Shown in pieces: positions 27,927 to 36,025 of a stretch of 42,860 bases of DNA. Each line of letters starts with the position of its first letter. Position 1 is the stretch's first letter. Origin of the DNA: MWDF01 sp964577435 (GTDB taxonomy: Bacteria; Bacillota; DTU025; MWDF01); assembly GCA_964577435.1 (NCBI GenBank), contig CAZNZD010000008.1:1-42860 (forward strand), written 5' to 3'. Below the pieces are notes generated by a model, which was not told the DNA's origin, searched no databases, and saw only the letters and a program-made list of their open reading frames with translations. Both the position numbers and the translations under genes were made by a program.

Positions 27927-28715
27927 GTGGATGGTCTATTTTCATTAATACCTCTGATAATGGGCCTGTTCTGGTTCATCTTCATAATCTCCCTTGTCGG
28001 CAAGTTCGCAAAGGCCATCAAGAAGGCCGCGGAAGAGGGCAAGGGCAAGGGCTTCGACCAGCAGACGGTGTCCCAGAGGCTTCAGGAACTGAGGAAGATG
28101 CTGGAGGAGAAAGCACAGCAGGAGGCTGCCTCCGAGGCGAAGCCCCAGAAGGCCGCCATGCCGTCGGAGAGGCTCGATACCGAAAGGCCAGCAAGACCGG
28201 CAGTCGAGCCGCGGGCAGGCGCCCCGAGGTCCGGGCGCTCGAGGTTCGAGGACTACACAGCCCCCGCCCAAGCCGAGTATGAGAGCATGGAAGGAAGGGC
28301 GATGGGAGATGAGCTGCCCGAGGAGCATGTGGGAAGCCTCGAGGGCACATCAAGCGAAAGCCTTGCTGAGAGCCTGAACAAGGATAAGTACGGAAGCCTA
28401 ACCCCCTTCCAGCAGCAGCTTATGTCCGTGGATGCGGCGAATAGCTCCTCTGAAGGTCGCTCATCCGAGGAGAGCGGGACATGGAAAGGCGACGATATGT
28501 GCGATGCCTGGGGAGAGATGACCGAGGGCAAGGAGGGCGTAGGCCTGGAGTCCGACATGCTCTATCTCAGCGCCAGGGGGGAAGCCCCCGAGGTCGACCT
28601 CGTCGGCGGAATCAACATGAAGGAGATGGCCGACGCCATCGTCTGGGCCGAGATAATGGGAAAGCCGATCGGAAGAAGGCGCCCGGGCGCCTATGGCATA
28701 GGAAGGCATTATTGA
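27927..28715 (+). CDS. Membrane-anchored protein of unknown function
   Basis: Not a family I can name. The 262-aa product has one N-terminal membrane helix (about 4-25) and a basic, coiled-coil-like stretch (about 27-72). A long, low-complexity, Ser/Glu-rich region (about 75-215) follows. The C-terminus is better ordered: residues about 222-262 include DLVGGINMKEMADAIVWAEIM, then GKPIGRRRPG, resembling a short tail motif seen in other Bacillota membrane proteins. It occupies the place where sporulating Bacillota have yqfC and yqfD. It starts with GTG within a hairpin-controlled ribosome site. Confidence 0.75.
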   Translation: MDGLFSLIPLIMGLFWFIFIISLVGKFAKAIKKAAEEGKGKGFDQQTVSQRLQELRKMLEEKAQQEAASEAKPQKAAMPSERLDTERPARPAVEPRAGAPRSGRSRFEDYTAPAQAEYESMEGRAMGDELPEEHVGSLEGTSSESLAESLNKDKYGSLTPFQQQLMSVDAANSSSEGRSSEESGTWKGDDMCDAWGEMTEGKEGVGLESDMLYLSARGEAPEVDLVGGINMKEMADAIVWAEIMGKPIGRRRPGAYGIGRHY

Positions 28716-28734
28716 TCTCACAGGATGGCTGGAT

Positions 28735-28763
28735 GGCCGGCCGGGAACTAATCCCGGCCGGCC
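28735..28763 (+). other. Perfect 12-bp GC hairpin before phoH
   Basis: GGCCGGCCGGGA (28735-28746) pairs perfectly with TCCCGGCCGGCC (28752-28763) around a 5-nt loop. There is no T tract. It lies in the 79-nt spacer between the unknown membrane gene and phoH, and may stabilise the upstream mRNA or regulate phoH. Confidence 0.65.
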
Positions 28764-28794
28764 TGACAGGCGAAAGGAAGCGGAGGTCGGGAAG

Positions 28795-29799
28795 ATAGAG
28801 AAGGAAGCGAGATTCACCGTCTATGACGCATCCGAAGCGTCGCTCGTGTTCGGCACGGGCGACGACATATTGCACCTTCTGGAGGCGGAGCTCGGGATAA
28901 GCGCCAATTCCAGGGGCGCCGAGATACTGATAAGGGGCGAGGAGGACAGGGTCGATACCGCCCTTGCAGTCCTCGATGACATAAGAAACGTGGTAAGGGC
29001 AGGAAATAAGGTGAGCGTCAGGGACGCGAGGCATGCGTTGAGCCTCGCCGCCGGAGGAAACGGCTCATCGCTTATGAGCGTGCTCAGCGACGTCGTCCAG
29101 GTCACCAACAGGGGAAAGCAGATAAAGCCCAGGACTCTGGGGCAGAAGATTTATATCGACGCCATAAGGGAAAGCAGCATGACTTTCGGAATCGGCCCTG
29201 CCGGCACAGGCAAGACTTACCTTGCAGTAGCGATGGCTGTGGCCGCCTACAAGGCGAAGCAGGTCAACAGGATCATACTCACGAGGCCGGCAGTAGAGGC
29301 GGGCGAGAAGCTAGGCTTCCTGCCCGGCGACATCCAGGAGAAGGTCGATCCCTACCTGAGGCCCCTTTACGACGCCCTCTGGGACATAATGGGCATCGAG
29401 GGGTTCGAGAAGCTCAGGGAGAAGGGATCCCTTGAGATCGCCCCTCTTGCCTATATGAGGGGAAGGACGCTGGACGACGCCTTCATCATACTTGACGAGG
29501 CGCAGAATACGACCAGGGAACAGATGAAGATGTTCCTAACCAGGATGGGATTCTCCTCGAAGGTGGTAGTGACGGGGGACGTCACGCAGATAGACCTGCC
29601 CAAAGGACAGGCTTCGGGGCTGGTAGAGGCCGCCCAGGTCCTTTCATCGGTGAACGGCATCGCCGTGGTATACCTCTCTGAGCTAGACGTAGTGAGGCAC
29701 GAGCTAGTCCAGAGGATAATCAAGGCTTACGAGGCGCTGGAGGAGAACCGTAACGGAAGCCTGTTCGTACAGGCGGAGCAGGATAAGGAGCAGCAATGA
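28795..29799 (+). CDS. phoH: PhoH-like ATPase
   Basis: Cytoplasmic P-loop ATPase of the PhoH family, linked to RNA metabolism and usually beside ybeY. It has Walker A GPAGTGKT (about residues 133-140), Walker B FIILDEAQN, and the RPAVEAGEKLGFLPGD segment. The first ordinary start codon in frame is GTG at 28846, but it has no ribosome site and would remove the family's N-terminal stretch FTVYDASEASLVFGTGD. An ATA at 28795 has GGAGG (28782-28786) 8 nt upstream, so I infer initiation there (334 aa). The start is uncertain; the rest is firm. The stop overlaps the next gene by 4 nt. Confidence 0.9.
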   Translation: MEKEARFTVYDASEASLVFGTGDDILHLLEAELGISANSRGAEILIRGEEDRVDTALAVLDDIRNVVRAGNKVSVRDARHALSLAAGGNGSSLMSVLSDVVQVTNRGKQIKPRTLGQKIYIDAIRESSMTFGIGPAGTGKTYLAVAMAVAAYKAKQVNRIILTRPAVEAGEKLGFLPGDIQEKVDPYLRPLYDALWDIMGIEGFEKLREKGSLEIAPLAYMRGRTLDDAFIILDEAQNTTREQMKMFLTRMGFSSKVVVTGDVTQIDLPKGQASGLVEAAQVLSSVNGIAVVYLSELDVVRHELVQRIIKAYEALEENRNGSLFVQAEQDKEQQ

Positions 29800-31949
29800 A
29801 GAGCATCGGAAGGGTCAGGCCACTTAGCGTCCTCTTCGGCAAGGATGGCCGCGACGGCAGGATACGTGCCGCACTCTACCTTGCAGCGTGGGGCATCTGC
29901 TTCCTGCTGCTAGCGACTAACCTTACTCCGCCTGCGGTGAAGCTGGAGGTGGGAAAGCCGGCCATGAGGACGGTTACCGCCCATAGGACCGTCATAAACA
30001 GGGCGGCGACAGACGCCATCAGGCTGGAGGCCAGGAAGAACTTCCTGCTGTCTTCTGCAGGGAATCCTGCTTTCATGAGCGTGAACCAGACCGTGGCGAT
30101 CATCGCCGAGACCCACATAGATGCGCTCTATGCCATGCTGACCAAAGCCAGGGTGCTTCAGGCGGCAGACCCCGCGAAAGCTTACTCCGAGGCTGTCAAG
30201 GCGATTTCCGCGGCGGGGCTTCCCGCGGTAGACAGGACAACCCTGGAAAGCCTGCTTAGGATGGGAGAGAAGGACTTCGCCGAGGCGATGTCCTCTGTCA
30301 AGGCGTACGCAGTATCCGTGCTGAAGAACAGGAAGCTTCTGGAAACGAACCTGGAGCGCGAGAAGCTGCAGACCGAAGCTGCTATGGCAGAGCTTGATCT
30401 GAGCGAAACAGCTGCCAAAGCTGCGGTCAAGGTGGCAAACCTCTTCATCACGGTGAACGCCTCGGTCGACATGGCAGCGCTCGAGAGGGCCGCCGAGGAG
30501 GCCGAATCGAATGTGCAGCCGGTTTACATCCAAAGAGGCTCCGTGATAGTGAAGCAGGGCCAGATCGTAACAGAGGCTCATGTGGACCTCACCTCTTCGC
30601 TAGGGCTGATGGAGGGCCTTGAGCCGCTGTGGGCGAGAATCTCGATAGGCATAGCCACAGCGCTTGCCCTTCTTGTCCATTCCGCGTTCTTAAGCTGGCT
30701 CGACACTGACGGGATCAGGAACACGAAGAAGCTTGCCCTCATCCTCACGCTGCTTACCGTAGGCGTCTTCATGTCCTGGGCGTCATACCGGTTCCTGGGA
30801 AGGTACGGGGCGCTTTACGTGCCTATCGCCTTCATCGCGATGACAGTGACGCTCATGGTGGACGACAACGCGGGCATCGCCACGGGCTTCGCCAGCATCA
30901 TCTTCAATGCTTTCATGTTCCAGGGCACCGTGCTCTCTTTCGTGTCCCCGATAGCCGGCCTGTTCATAGGGGTGAAGATCGCAAAGGGAAGGGTGGACAG
31001 GTTCAGCATCGTCAAGGGCGCCGCCTACATCGCAGCGGCCACGCTCATCGCGGCGGCTTCCGTTGCGGCATTCTCCGGCGAGAGGCTGGACCCTGCGATG
31101 ATCCCCTCCGCGATTGTAAACGGGCTTCTCAGCGCGATTCTGTGCCTGGGCACCATGCCCTTCGCAGAGGCGGCGCTCGGGCTCTCTTCGCCATTCAGGC
31201 TCCTTGAGATATCAAATCCCGGAAACGAGCTCCTGAGGTCGCTGATGATGAACGCCCCCGGCACCTACCACCACAGCATAATCGTCGGCAACCTAGGCGA
31301 AGCTGCCGCGGAGAAGATCGGGGCGGACCCGCTTCTTGTGAGGGCCGCCGCCTTCTACCACGACTGCGGGAAGCTGGAAAGCCCAGAGCTGTTCGTGGAG
31401 AACCAGATCAGAAACGACAACGCCCACGACAGGCTTCCCCCGGAGACATCGGCCAGGAGGATAATAAACCATGTGGCTCACGGGGTTGAGCTTGCCAGGC
31501 AGCATGGCATTCCCGCCGGAGTCATCGACGTCATCGCCCAGCACCATGCGGGATCCAAGGTCTGGTATTTCTATCACAAGGCTCTTGCCCAGCAGGGGAA
31601 GGTCGACGACGACTCCGTATTCATGTACCCCGGCCCCAAGCCGCAATCGGCGGAGGCCGCGATACTGATGCTCGCCGACATAACCGAGGCGAAGGTCAGG
31701 TCGATGACCACCTCCGACCCGCAGGAGATCAGGGAGGCCATCCACAGCCTCGTAAGGGAGAGGCTGTACGGCGGCGACCTTGATGAGGCGCCCCTTACCT
31801 TAAGGGACCTTCACCTTATCGAAGAGAGCTTCGTCGGGGTGCTTGGAGGGGTCAAGCACGGGAGGATCACCTATCCCGGACAGCTCCCGCTGTTTAAGGG
31901 GTCGGCAGAGAAGCGTGAGCCACAAGAGGGGCAGCAAGGGGAGGAATAG
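29796..31949 (+). CDS. pgpH: 7TM-HD phosphohydrolase, PgpH-like
   Basis: Membrane protein of 717 aa matching YqfF/PgpH, the c-di-AMP phosphodiesterase family. It has one N-terminal membrane helix (about 28-45), an extracytoplasmic 7TMR-HDED domain (about 50-270), then about seven helices (about 275-460). A cytoplasmic HD domain (about 480-690) has the HH of YHHSIIVGNL near 490, HDCGK near 522, and later AQHHAGSKVWYF. The start overlaps phoH (ATGA), as in Bacillus. The c-di-AMP role is taken from the family; no synthase is in this window. Confidence 0.93.
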   Translation: MKSIGRVRPLSVLFGKDGRDGRIRAALYLAAWGICFLLLATNLTPPAVKLEVGKPAMRTVTAHRTVINRAATDAIRLEARKNFLLSSAGNPAFMSVNQTVAIIAETHIDALYAMLTKARVLQAADPAKAYSEAVKAISAAGLPAVDRTTLESLLRMGEKDFAEAMSSVKAYAVSVLKNRKLLETNLEREKLQTEAAMAELDLSETAAKAAVKVANLFITVNASVDMAALERAAEEAESNVQPVYIQRGSVIVKQGQIVTEAHVDLTSSLGLMEGLEPLWARISIGIATALALLVHSAFLSWLDTDGIRNTKKLALILTLLTVGVFMSWASYRFLGRYGALYVPIAFIAMTVTLMVDDNAGIATGFASIIFNAFMFQGTVLSFVSPIAGLFIGVKIAKGRVDRFSIVKGAAYIAAATLIAAASVAAFSGERLDPAMIPSAIVNGLLSAILCLGTMPFAEAALGLSSPFRLLEISNPGNELLRSLMMNAPGTYHHSIIVGNLGEAAAEKIGADPLLVRAAAFYHDCGKLESPELFVENQIRNDNAHDRLPPETSARRIINHVAHGVELARQHGIPAGVIDVIAQHHAGSKVWYFYHKALAQQGKVDDDSVFMYPGPKPQSAEAAILMLADITEAKVRSMTTSDPQEIREAIHSLVRERLYGGDLDEAPLTLRDLHLIEESFVGVLGGVKHGRITYPGQLPLFKGSAEKREPQEGQQGEE

Positions 31950-31951
31950 CC

Positions 31952-32437
31952 ATGAGCACCGTTTCGATAGACATATCCTTCGAGCCTGAGGGCCTTTCGA
32001 TCAAGGCAGAGGGGGCATCCCTCGCCGGCAAGGCGATCACCGCGGCGATAGAGGCTTTCGCGCCAGAGGGCGATTACGAAGTCTCCGTGCTCATTACGGA
32101 CGATGTGAGCATACGGAGGTTAAACAGGCAGTACAGGGACAAGGACGTCCACACCGACGTGCTTTCCTTCCCCCAGCTGGAGGAGGATGAGACGGACGGG
32201 CCTGAGGAGCTGCCCAGGCTTCTAGGCGACATCGTCATTTCGATGGAGACTGCGGCAAGGCAGGCTGAGGAGTTCGGACACGGCATAGAAAGGGAGGTCG
32301 CCTACCTTGCCGTGCACGGTGCACTCCACCTTCTAGGATATGACCACATCGAGGCGGACGACAAGGCCGAGATGAGGCTTGCAGAGGAGGCCGTGCTCAA
32401 AGGCATGGGCCTTGAGAGGATACAGGACCAGGGATAA
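31952..32437 (+). CDS. ybeY: Endoribonuclease YbeY
   Basis: Metal-dependent RNase involved in 16S rRNA 3' maturation and ribosome quality control. The 161-aa protein has the DVLSFP motif near residue 70 and the zinc signature HGALHLLGYDH with H122, H126 and H132. It starts 2 nt after pgpH and keeps the classical phoH-pgpH-ybeY-cdd-era order; dgkA, usual between ybeY and cdd in Bacillus, is missing. Confidence 0.96.
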   Translation: MSTVSIDISFEPEGLSIKAEGASLAGKAITAAIEAFAPEGDYEVSVLITDDVSIRRLNRQYRDKDVHTDVLSFPQLEEDETDGPEELPRLLGDIVISMETAARQAEEFGHGIEREVAYLAVHGALHLLGYDHIEADDKAEMRLAEEAVLKGMGLERIQDQG

Positions 32438-32465
32438 GAGGGCATATCGATTGAGGGGTGCTTTG

Positions 32466-32885
32466 ATGGCAGTTGACAGGGAGGGCCTTCTGGAGAGGGC
32501 AAGGGCGGCAAGGAAGATGGCGTATGCGCCGTACTCGGGCTTCAAGGTGGGAGCGGCGCTTCTGGACTCATCCGGCAGGGTGTGGACGGGATGCAACGTC
32601 GAAAACGCCGCTTACGGGTGCACGATTTGCGCGGAGAGGACCGCGCTTCTTAAGGCGATCTCCGAAGGCACGAGGGAGTTTACGGCAATCGCCGTGGTGG
32701 GAAGCGGTTCAGGCCCTGCAGAGCCATGCGGGCAGTGCAGGCAGACCCTTGTGGAGTTCAATCCGTGCCTTGAGGTCATACTCGAGGACGCCGAAGGAAA
32801 GCCGCGCTCGCACAGGCTTGACGAGATGCTCCCCTGGCATTTCGGCCCCGATAGGCTTGATCCGAATAAGGGGGCAAAGAGGTAA
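32466..32885 (+). CDS. cdd: Cytidine deaminase
   Basis: Pyrimidine-salvage enzyme that deaminates cytidine and deoxycytidine, 139 aa, the homotetrameric short type. It has YAPYSGFKVGAAL, then CNVENAAYG and CAERTAL with zinc ligand C55 and catalytic E57, and PCGQCRQTL with C88 and C91. ATG at 32466 with GAGGGGTG upstream fits the family N-terminus; the in-frame extension back to 32379 runs inside ybeY and is rejected. It precedes era by 3 nt. Confidence 0.96.
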   Translation: MAVDREGLLERARAARKMAYAPYSGFKVGAALLDSSGRVWTGCNVENAAYGCTICAERTALLKAISEGTREFTAIAVVGSGSGPAEPCGQCRQTLVEFNPCLEVILEDAEGKPRSHRLDEMLPWHFGPDRLDPNKGAKR

Positions 32886-32888
32886 TCC

Positions 32889-33812
32889 ATGGAGAAGAAG
32901 CTAGTGAAAGACGAGTTCCGCTCCGGTTTCGTGGGCATGATAGGAAGGCCGAACGTCGGCAAGTCGACGCTCATCAATTCCTTCATCGGACATAAGGTTG
33001 TCATAACCTCAGACAAGCCGCAGACTACGAGGAACAAGATAGCGGCCATAATGAACAGGCCTAACCTCCAGGTCATATTCCTGGACACGCCGGGCATACA
33101 TAAACCCAAGCATCTACTGGGAAAGATGATGAACAGCCAGGCGCGAAGCGCGGCAAGGGATGTGGACCTAGTGCTCTTCGTAGTCGATGCGAGCATGCCG
33201 GGGCACAAGGGCGATGCCTACGTCTCTGAGGAGCTGGCGGCATCCGGAGCGCATGTCTGGCTAGTCATGAACAAGTCGGACCTTCTCGAAGGGGGAGCCG
33301 AGGCGGATTCCGAGGGCATGTTCTCGGCGCTGGCCGGCTTCGAGAGGCATTACCTGGTCTCCGCCCAGACAGGGGCTGGGCTGGGCAGGCTTCTGGACGA
33401 CATCTGCTCGATGATGGAGCCGGGGCCCATGTTCTATCCCGAGGGCATGGAGCTGGACCACCCAGAGGAGTTCATAGTGGCTGAGCTGGTCAGGGAGAAG
33501 GTCTTCCGCCTGACCAGGGACGAGATCCCCCACTCGGTCGCGGTGTCCGTGGAATCCATGCAGAACAGGGGCTCCGACATCATAGACATTTCCGCCGTCA
33601 TCTACGTGGAAAGGGATTCCCAGAAGGGGATTATCATAGGGGCCAAGGGCTCCATGCTAAAGGAGATAGGCACCCAGGCGAGGCTCGACATGGAAACCCT
33701 CCTAGGAAACCGCGTGAACCTTCAGCTATGGGTCAAAGTGCGCGACAAGTGGCGCCAGGACGCAGCCCAGCTGGGCAGGTTCGGATACGACGACGGAGGG
33801 GAAGAGGTTTGA
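32889..33812 (+). CDS. era: GTPase Era
   Basis: Essential ribosome-assembly GTPase that binds the 3' end of 16S rRNA. The 307-aa protein has G1 GRPNVGKST (19-27), G2 PQTTRNKI, G3 DTPGIHKP, G4 NKSD and G5 SAQTG, plus a C-terminal KH domain with GAKGSMLKEIG. In Bacillota recO normally follows; here era is instead joined to queA by an overlap of the stop (TGA at 33810-33812) with a TTG start at 33809. Confidence 0.97.
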   Translation: MEKKLVKDEFRSGFVGMIGRPNVGKSTLINSFIGHKVVITSDKPQTTRNKIAAIMNRPNLQVIFLDTPGIHKPKHLLGKMMNSQARSAARDVDLVLFVVDASMPGHKGDAYVSEELAASGAHVWLVMNKSDLLEGGAEADSEGMFSALAGFERHYLVSAQTGAGLGRLLDDICSMMEPGPMFYPEGMELDHPEEFIVAELVREKVFRLTRDEIPHSVAVSVESMQNRGSDIIDISAVIYVERDSQKGIIIGAKGSMLKEIGTQARLDMETLLGNRVNLQLWVKVRDKWRQDAAQLGRFGYDDGGEEV

Positions 33813-34825
33813 GCCTGAAGCTGAACGATTTCGACTACTCCCTGCCGCAGGGGCTTATAGCCCAGACCGCGGCCGAACCAAGGGATTCCTCGAGGCTGAT
33901 GGTCCTAAGAAGGGGCACCTCCTCGATGGAGCACAGGTTCTTCAGGGACATTAAGGATTATCTGAGACCTGGCGACTGCCTGGTACTCAATGACACCAGG
34001 GTGCTCCCCGCAAGGCTTTTCGGGGAAGGGCGGGTGGAGGTGCTCCTCCTGAAGCGCCTTCATGACGACGTATGGGAGGCCTGGGTGCACCCCGGCAGGA
34101 AGTTCAGGCCGGGGGCCGAGGTGTCGTTAAGCGGCGGAAGGCTCAGCTGCCGAGTAGAGGGGATCACACCCACCGGCGAGCGCTACCTCGCGCTGTCTTC
34201 CTCCGAAATCGTCGACGATGTCATCGGGCATACGGGCTACATGCCAGTTCCGCCTTACATTAAGAGATATCCGGACGACCCGGAGAGGTATCAGACCGTC
34301 TATTCGAGGCAGACCGGATCCGCAGCCGCCCCGACTGCCGGCCTTCACTTCACCAACGCCCTGCTGGACGAGATAAGGGCGATGGGGGTCGAGACCGCCT
34401 GGTGCACGCTTCATGTCGGCCTCGGCACTTTCGGCAAGGTAAGCGTGGATGACATCACGGAGCACCGGATGCACTCCGAGAAGTTCAGTCTTGCAGCGTC
34501 TGAGGCTGAGAAGATAAACAGTGCGAAGGCCGCCGGCGGAAGGGTGATCGCCGTGGGAACAACTTCGGTTAGGACGCTTGAGACCATCGCGGACGCAGAC
34601 GGCTTACTCAGGCAGGACGAGGGCTGGACTGCCGCCTTCATTTACCCGGGCTACAGCTTCAAGGCCGTCGACGCCATAATCACGAACTTCCACCTTCCCA
34701 AGTCGACCCTCATCATGCTTGTCGCCGCCTTCCACGGGCTGGGCAACACGCTGTCCGCCTATGAGGAGGCGGTAAGGCTCGAGTACAGGTTCTTCTCCTT
34801 CGGCGACGCGATGCTCATCTACTAA
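33809..34825 (+). CDS. queA: S-adenosylmethionine:tRNA ribosyltransferase-isomerase
   Basis: QueA converts preQ1 in tRNA to epoxyqueuosine, the step after Tgt. The 338-aa protein begins LNDFDYSLPQGLIAQ and has NDTRVLPARL (about 50-59), HPGRKFRPG, PLPPYIKR-like PVPPYIKR, TAGLHFT and the C-terminal TNFHLPKSTLIMLV. The start is TTG at 33809 with GGAGGGG (33795-33801) upstream, coupled to era. The longer in-frame reading back to 33728 lies within era and is rejected. tgt follows after 17 nt. Confidence 0.96.
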   Translation: MSLKLNDFDYSLPQGLIAQTAAEPRDSSRLMVLRRGTSSMEHRFFRDIKDYLRPGDCLVLNDTRVLPARLFGEGRVEVLLLKRLHDDVWEAWVHPGRKFRPGAEVSLSGGRLSCRVEGITPTGERYLALSSSEIVDDVIGHTGYMPVPPYIKRYPDDPERYQTVYSRQTGSAAAPTAGLHFTNALLDEIRAMGVETAWCTLHVGLGTFGKVSVDDITEHRMHSEKFSLAASEAEKINSAKAAGGRVIAVGTTSVRTLETIADADGLLRQDEGWTAAFIYPGYSFKAVDAIITNFHLPKSTLIMLVAAFHGLGNTLSAYEEAVRLEYRFFSFGDAMLIY

Positions 34826-34842
34826 AGCTCTCGGAGGTCAGA

Positions 34843-35967
34843 TTGAGGCCAGTAAGCTATGAGATTATTAAGAAGGACGCCGGAAGCGGCGCAAGGCTTG
34901 GCGTCCTCAGGACACCCCACGGGGACATACCCACCCCCGTCTTCATGCCGGTCGGCACTCAGGCGACGGTGAAGACCATGACGCCCGACGAGGTGAGGGA
35001 GGCAGGGGCTGGGCTTATCCTTGCAAATACCTACCACCTGTACCTAAGGCCCGGGCACAACCTAATCGAAAGGCTGGGAGGGCTGCACAAGTTCATGAAC
35101 TGGGACGGGGCCATGCTCACCGATTCGGGAGGCTTCCAGGTGTTCAGCCTCTCCGGCCTTCGGAAGATCAAGCCGGACGGGGTATGGTTCAGCTCCCACA
35201 TAGACGGATCGCGCCACTTCTTCAGCCCCGGCAAGGTCATGGAGATAGAGATGGCGCTGGGCGCCGACATCGCGATGGTCATAGACGAGTGCATGCCCTT
35301 CGGATCGGACAGGGCTTACGCTGAGAAGTCCGTGGCTGCCTCCACCAGGTGGGCTGAAGGGTGCAAAAGCGCGCACGACAGGCAGGACCAGGCCCTTTTC
35401 GGCATAGTCCAGGGGGGCGGCTTCAGGGACCTAAGGGTCAAGATGGCGCATGAGCTTTCGGCAATGGGCTTCGACGGCTACGCTATAGGCGGCCTATCGG
35501 TAGGAGAGAGCAAGCGCGAGATGTACGAGGTGTTATCCTACACGGCGCCCGAGCTTCCCGCCGAGAAGCCGCGGTATCTCATGGGAGTCGGCAGCCCTGA
35601 TGCCATACTTGAGGCGGTGGCGCTGGGCATAGACATGTTCGACTGCGTCCTGCCGACGAGAATCGCAAGAAACGGCACGATATTCACCTCGAAGGGGAGG
35701 TTCATCGTAAGAGACGCCGGCTCGGCAGAGGATGAAAGGCCCCTTGACGACGAGTGCGACTGCTACGCATGCAGGAACTTCTCAAGGGCATACATAAGGC
35801 ATCTCATGAAGGCCGGGGAAGTGCTCGGCATAAGGCTAACCACCCTTCATAACGTGAGGTTCATGATGCGCTTCATGGAGAAGCTGAGGCAGTCCATAGA
35901 GGATGGCCGCTTTGACGCATTCCTGGAGGCGCAGAGGCCGATCTGGGCTGAAAGGGCCTCCAGGTAG
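34843..35967 (+). CDS. tgt: Queuine/preQ1 tRNA-ribosyltransferase
   Basis: Tgt exchanges guanine-34 of GUN-anticodon tRNAs for preQ1. The 374-aa protein has ANTYHLYLRPG, LTDSGGFQVFSL with the substrate-binding aspartate (near residue 94), GIVQGG, YAIGGLSVGE, and the nucleophile region FDCVLPTRIARNG. The zinc site is CDCYAC with a later histidine. The start is TTG at 34843 with CGGAGGTC (34830-34837). With queA and the queT transporter it completes a queuosine branch; the de novo preQ1 genes (queC-D-E-F) are not in this window. Confidence 0.97.
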   Translation: MRPVSYEIIKKDAGSGARLGVLRTPHGDIPTPVFMPVGTQATVKTMTPDEVREAGAGLILANTYHLYLRPGHNLIERLGGLHKFMNWDGAMLTDSGGFQVFSLSGLRKIKPDGVWFSSHIDGSRHFFSPGKVMEIEMALGADIAMVIDECMPFGSDRAYAEKSVAASTRWAEGCKSAHDRQDQALFGIVQGGGFRDLRVKMAHELSAMGFDGYAIGGLSVGESKREMYEVLSYTAPELPAEKPRYLMGVGSPDAILEAVALGIDMFDCVLPTRIARNGTIFTSKGRFIVRDAGSAEDERPLDDECDCYACRNFSRAYIRHLMKAGEVLGIRLTTLHNVRFMMRFMEKLRQSIEDGRFDAFLEAQRPIWAERASR

Positions 35968-36025
35968 GGCGCCTCGCTCATATGGCTTAGATAATGGACG
36001 AATTAGCGCAGGAGGTGCTGCCATA

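Noticed and set aside
28725..28735. ATG codons at 28725 and 28733 as phoH starts
   Set aside because: Both are out of frame with phoH and no frameshift is indicated.
32379..32465. N-terminal extension of cdd
   Set aside because: The extra codons overlap ybeY and lack the cytidine deaminase pattern; ATG 32466 fits the family.
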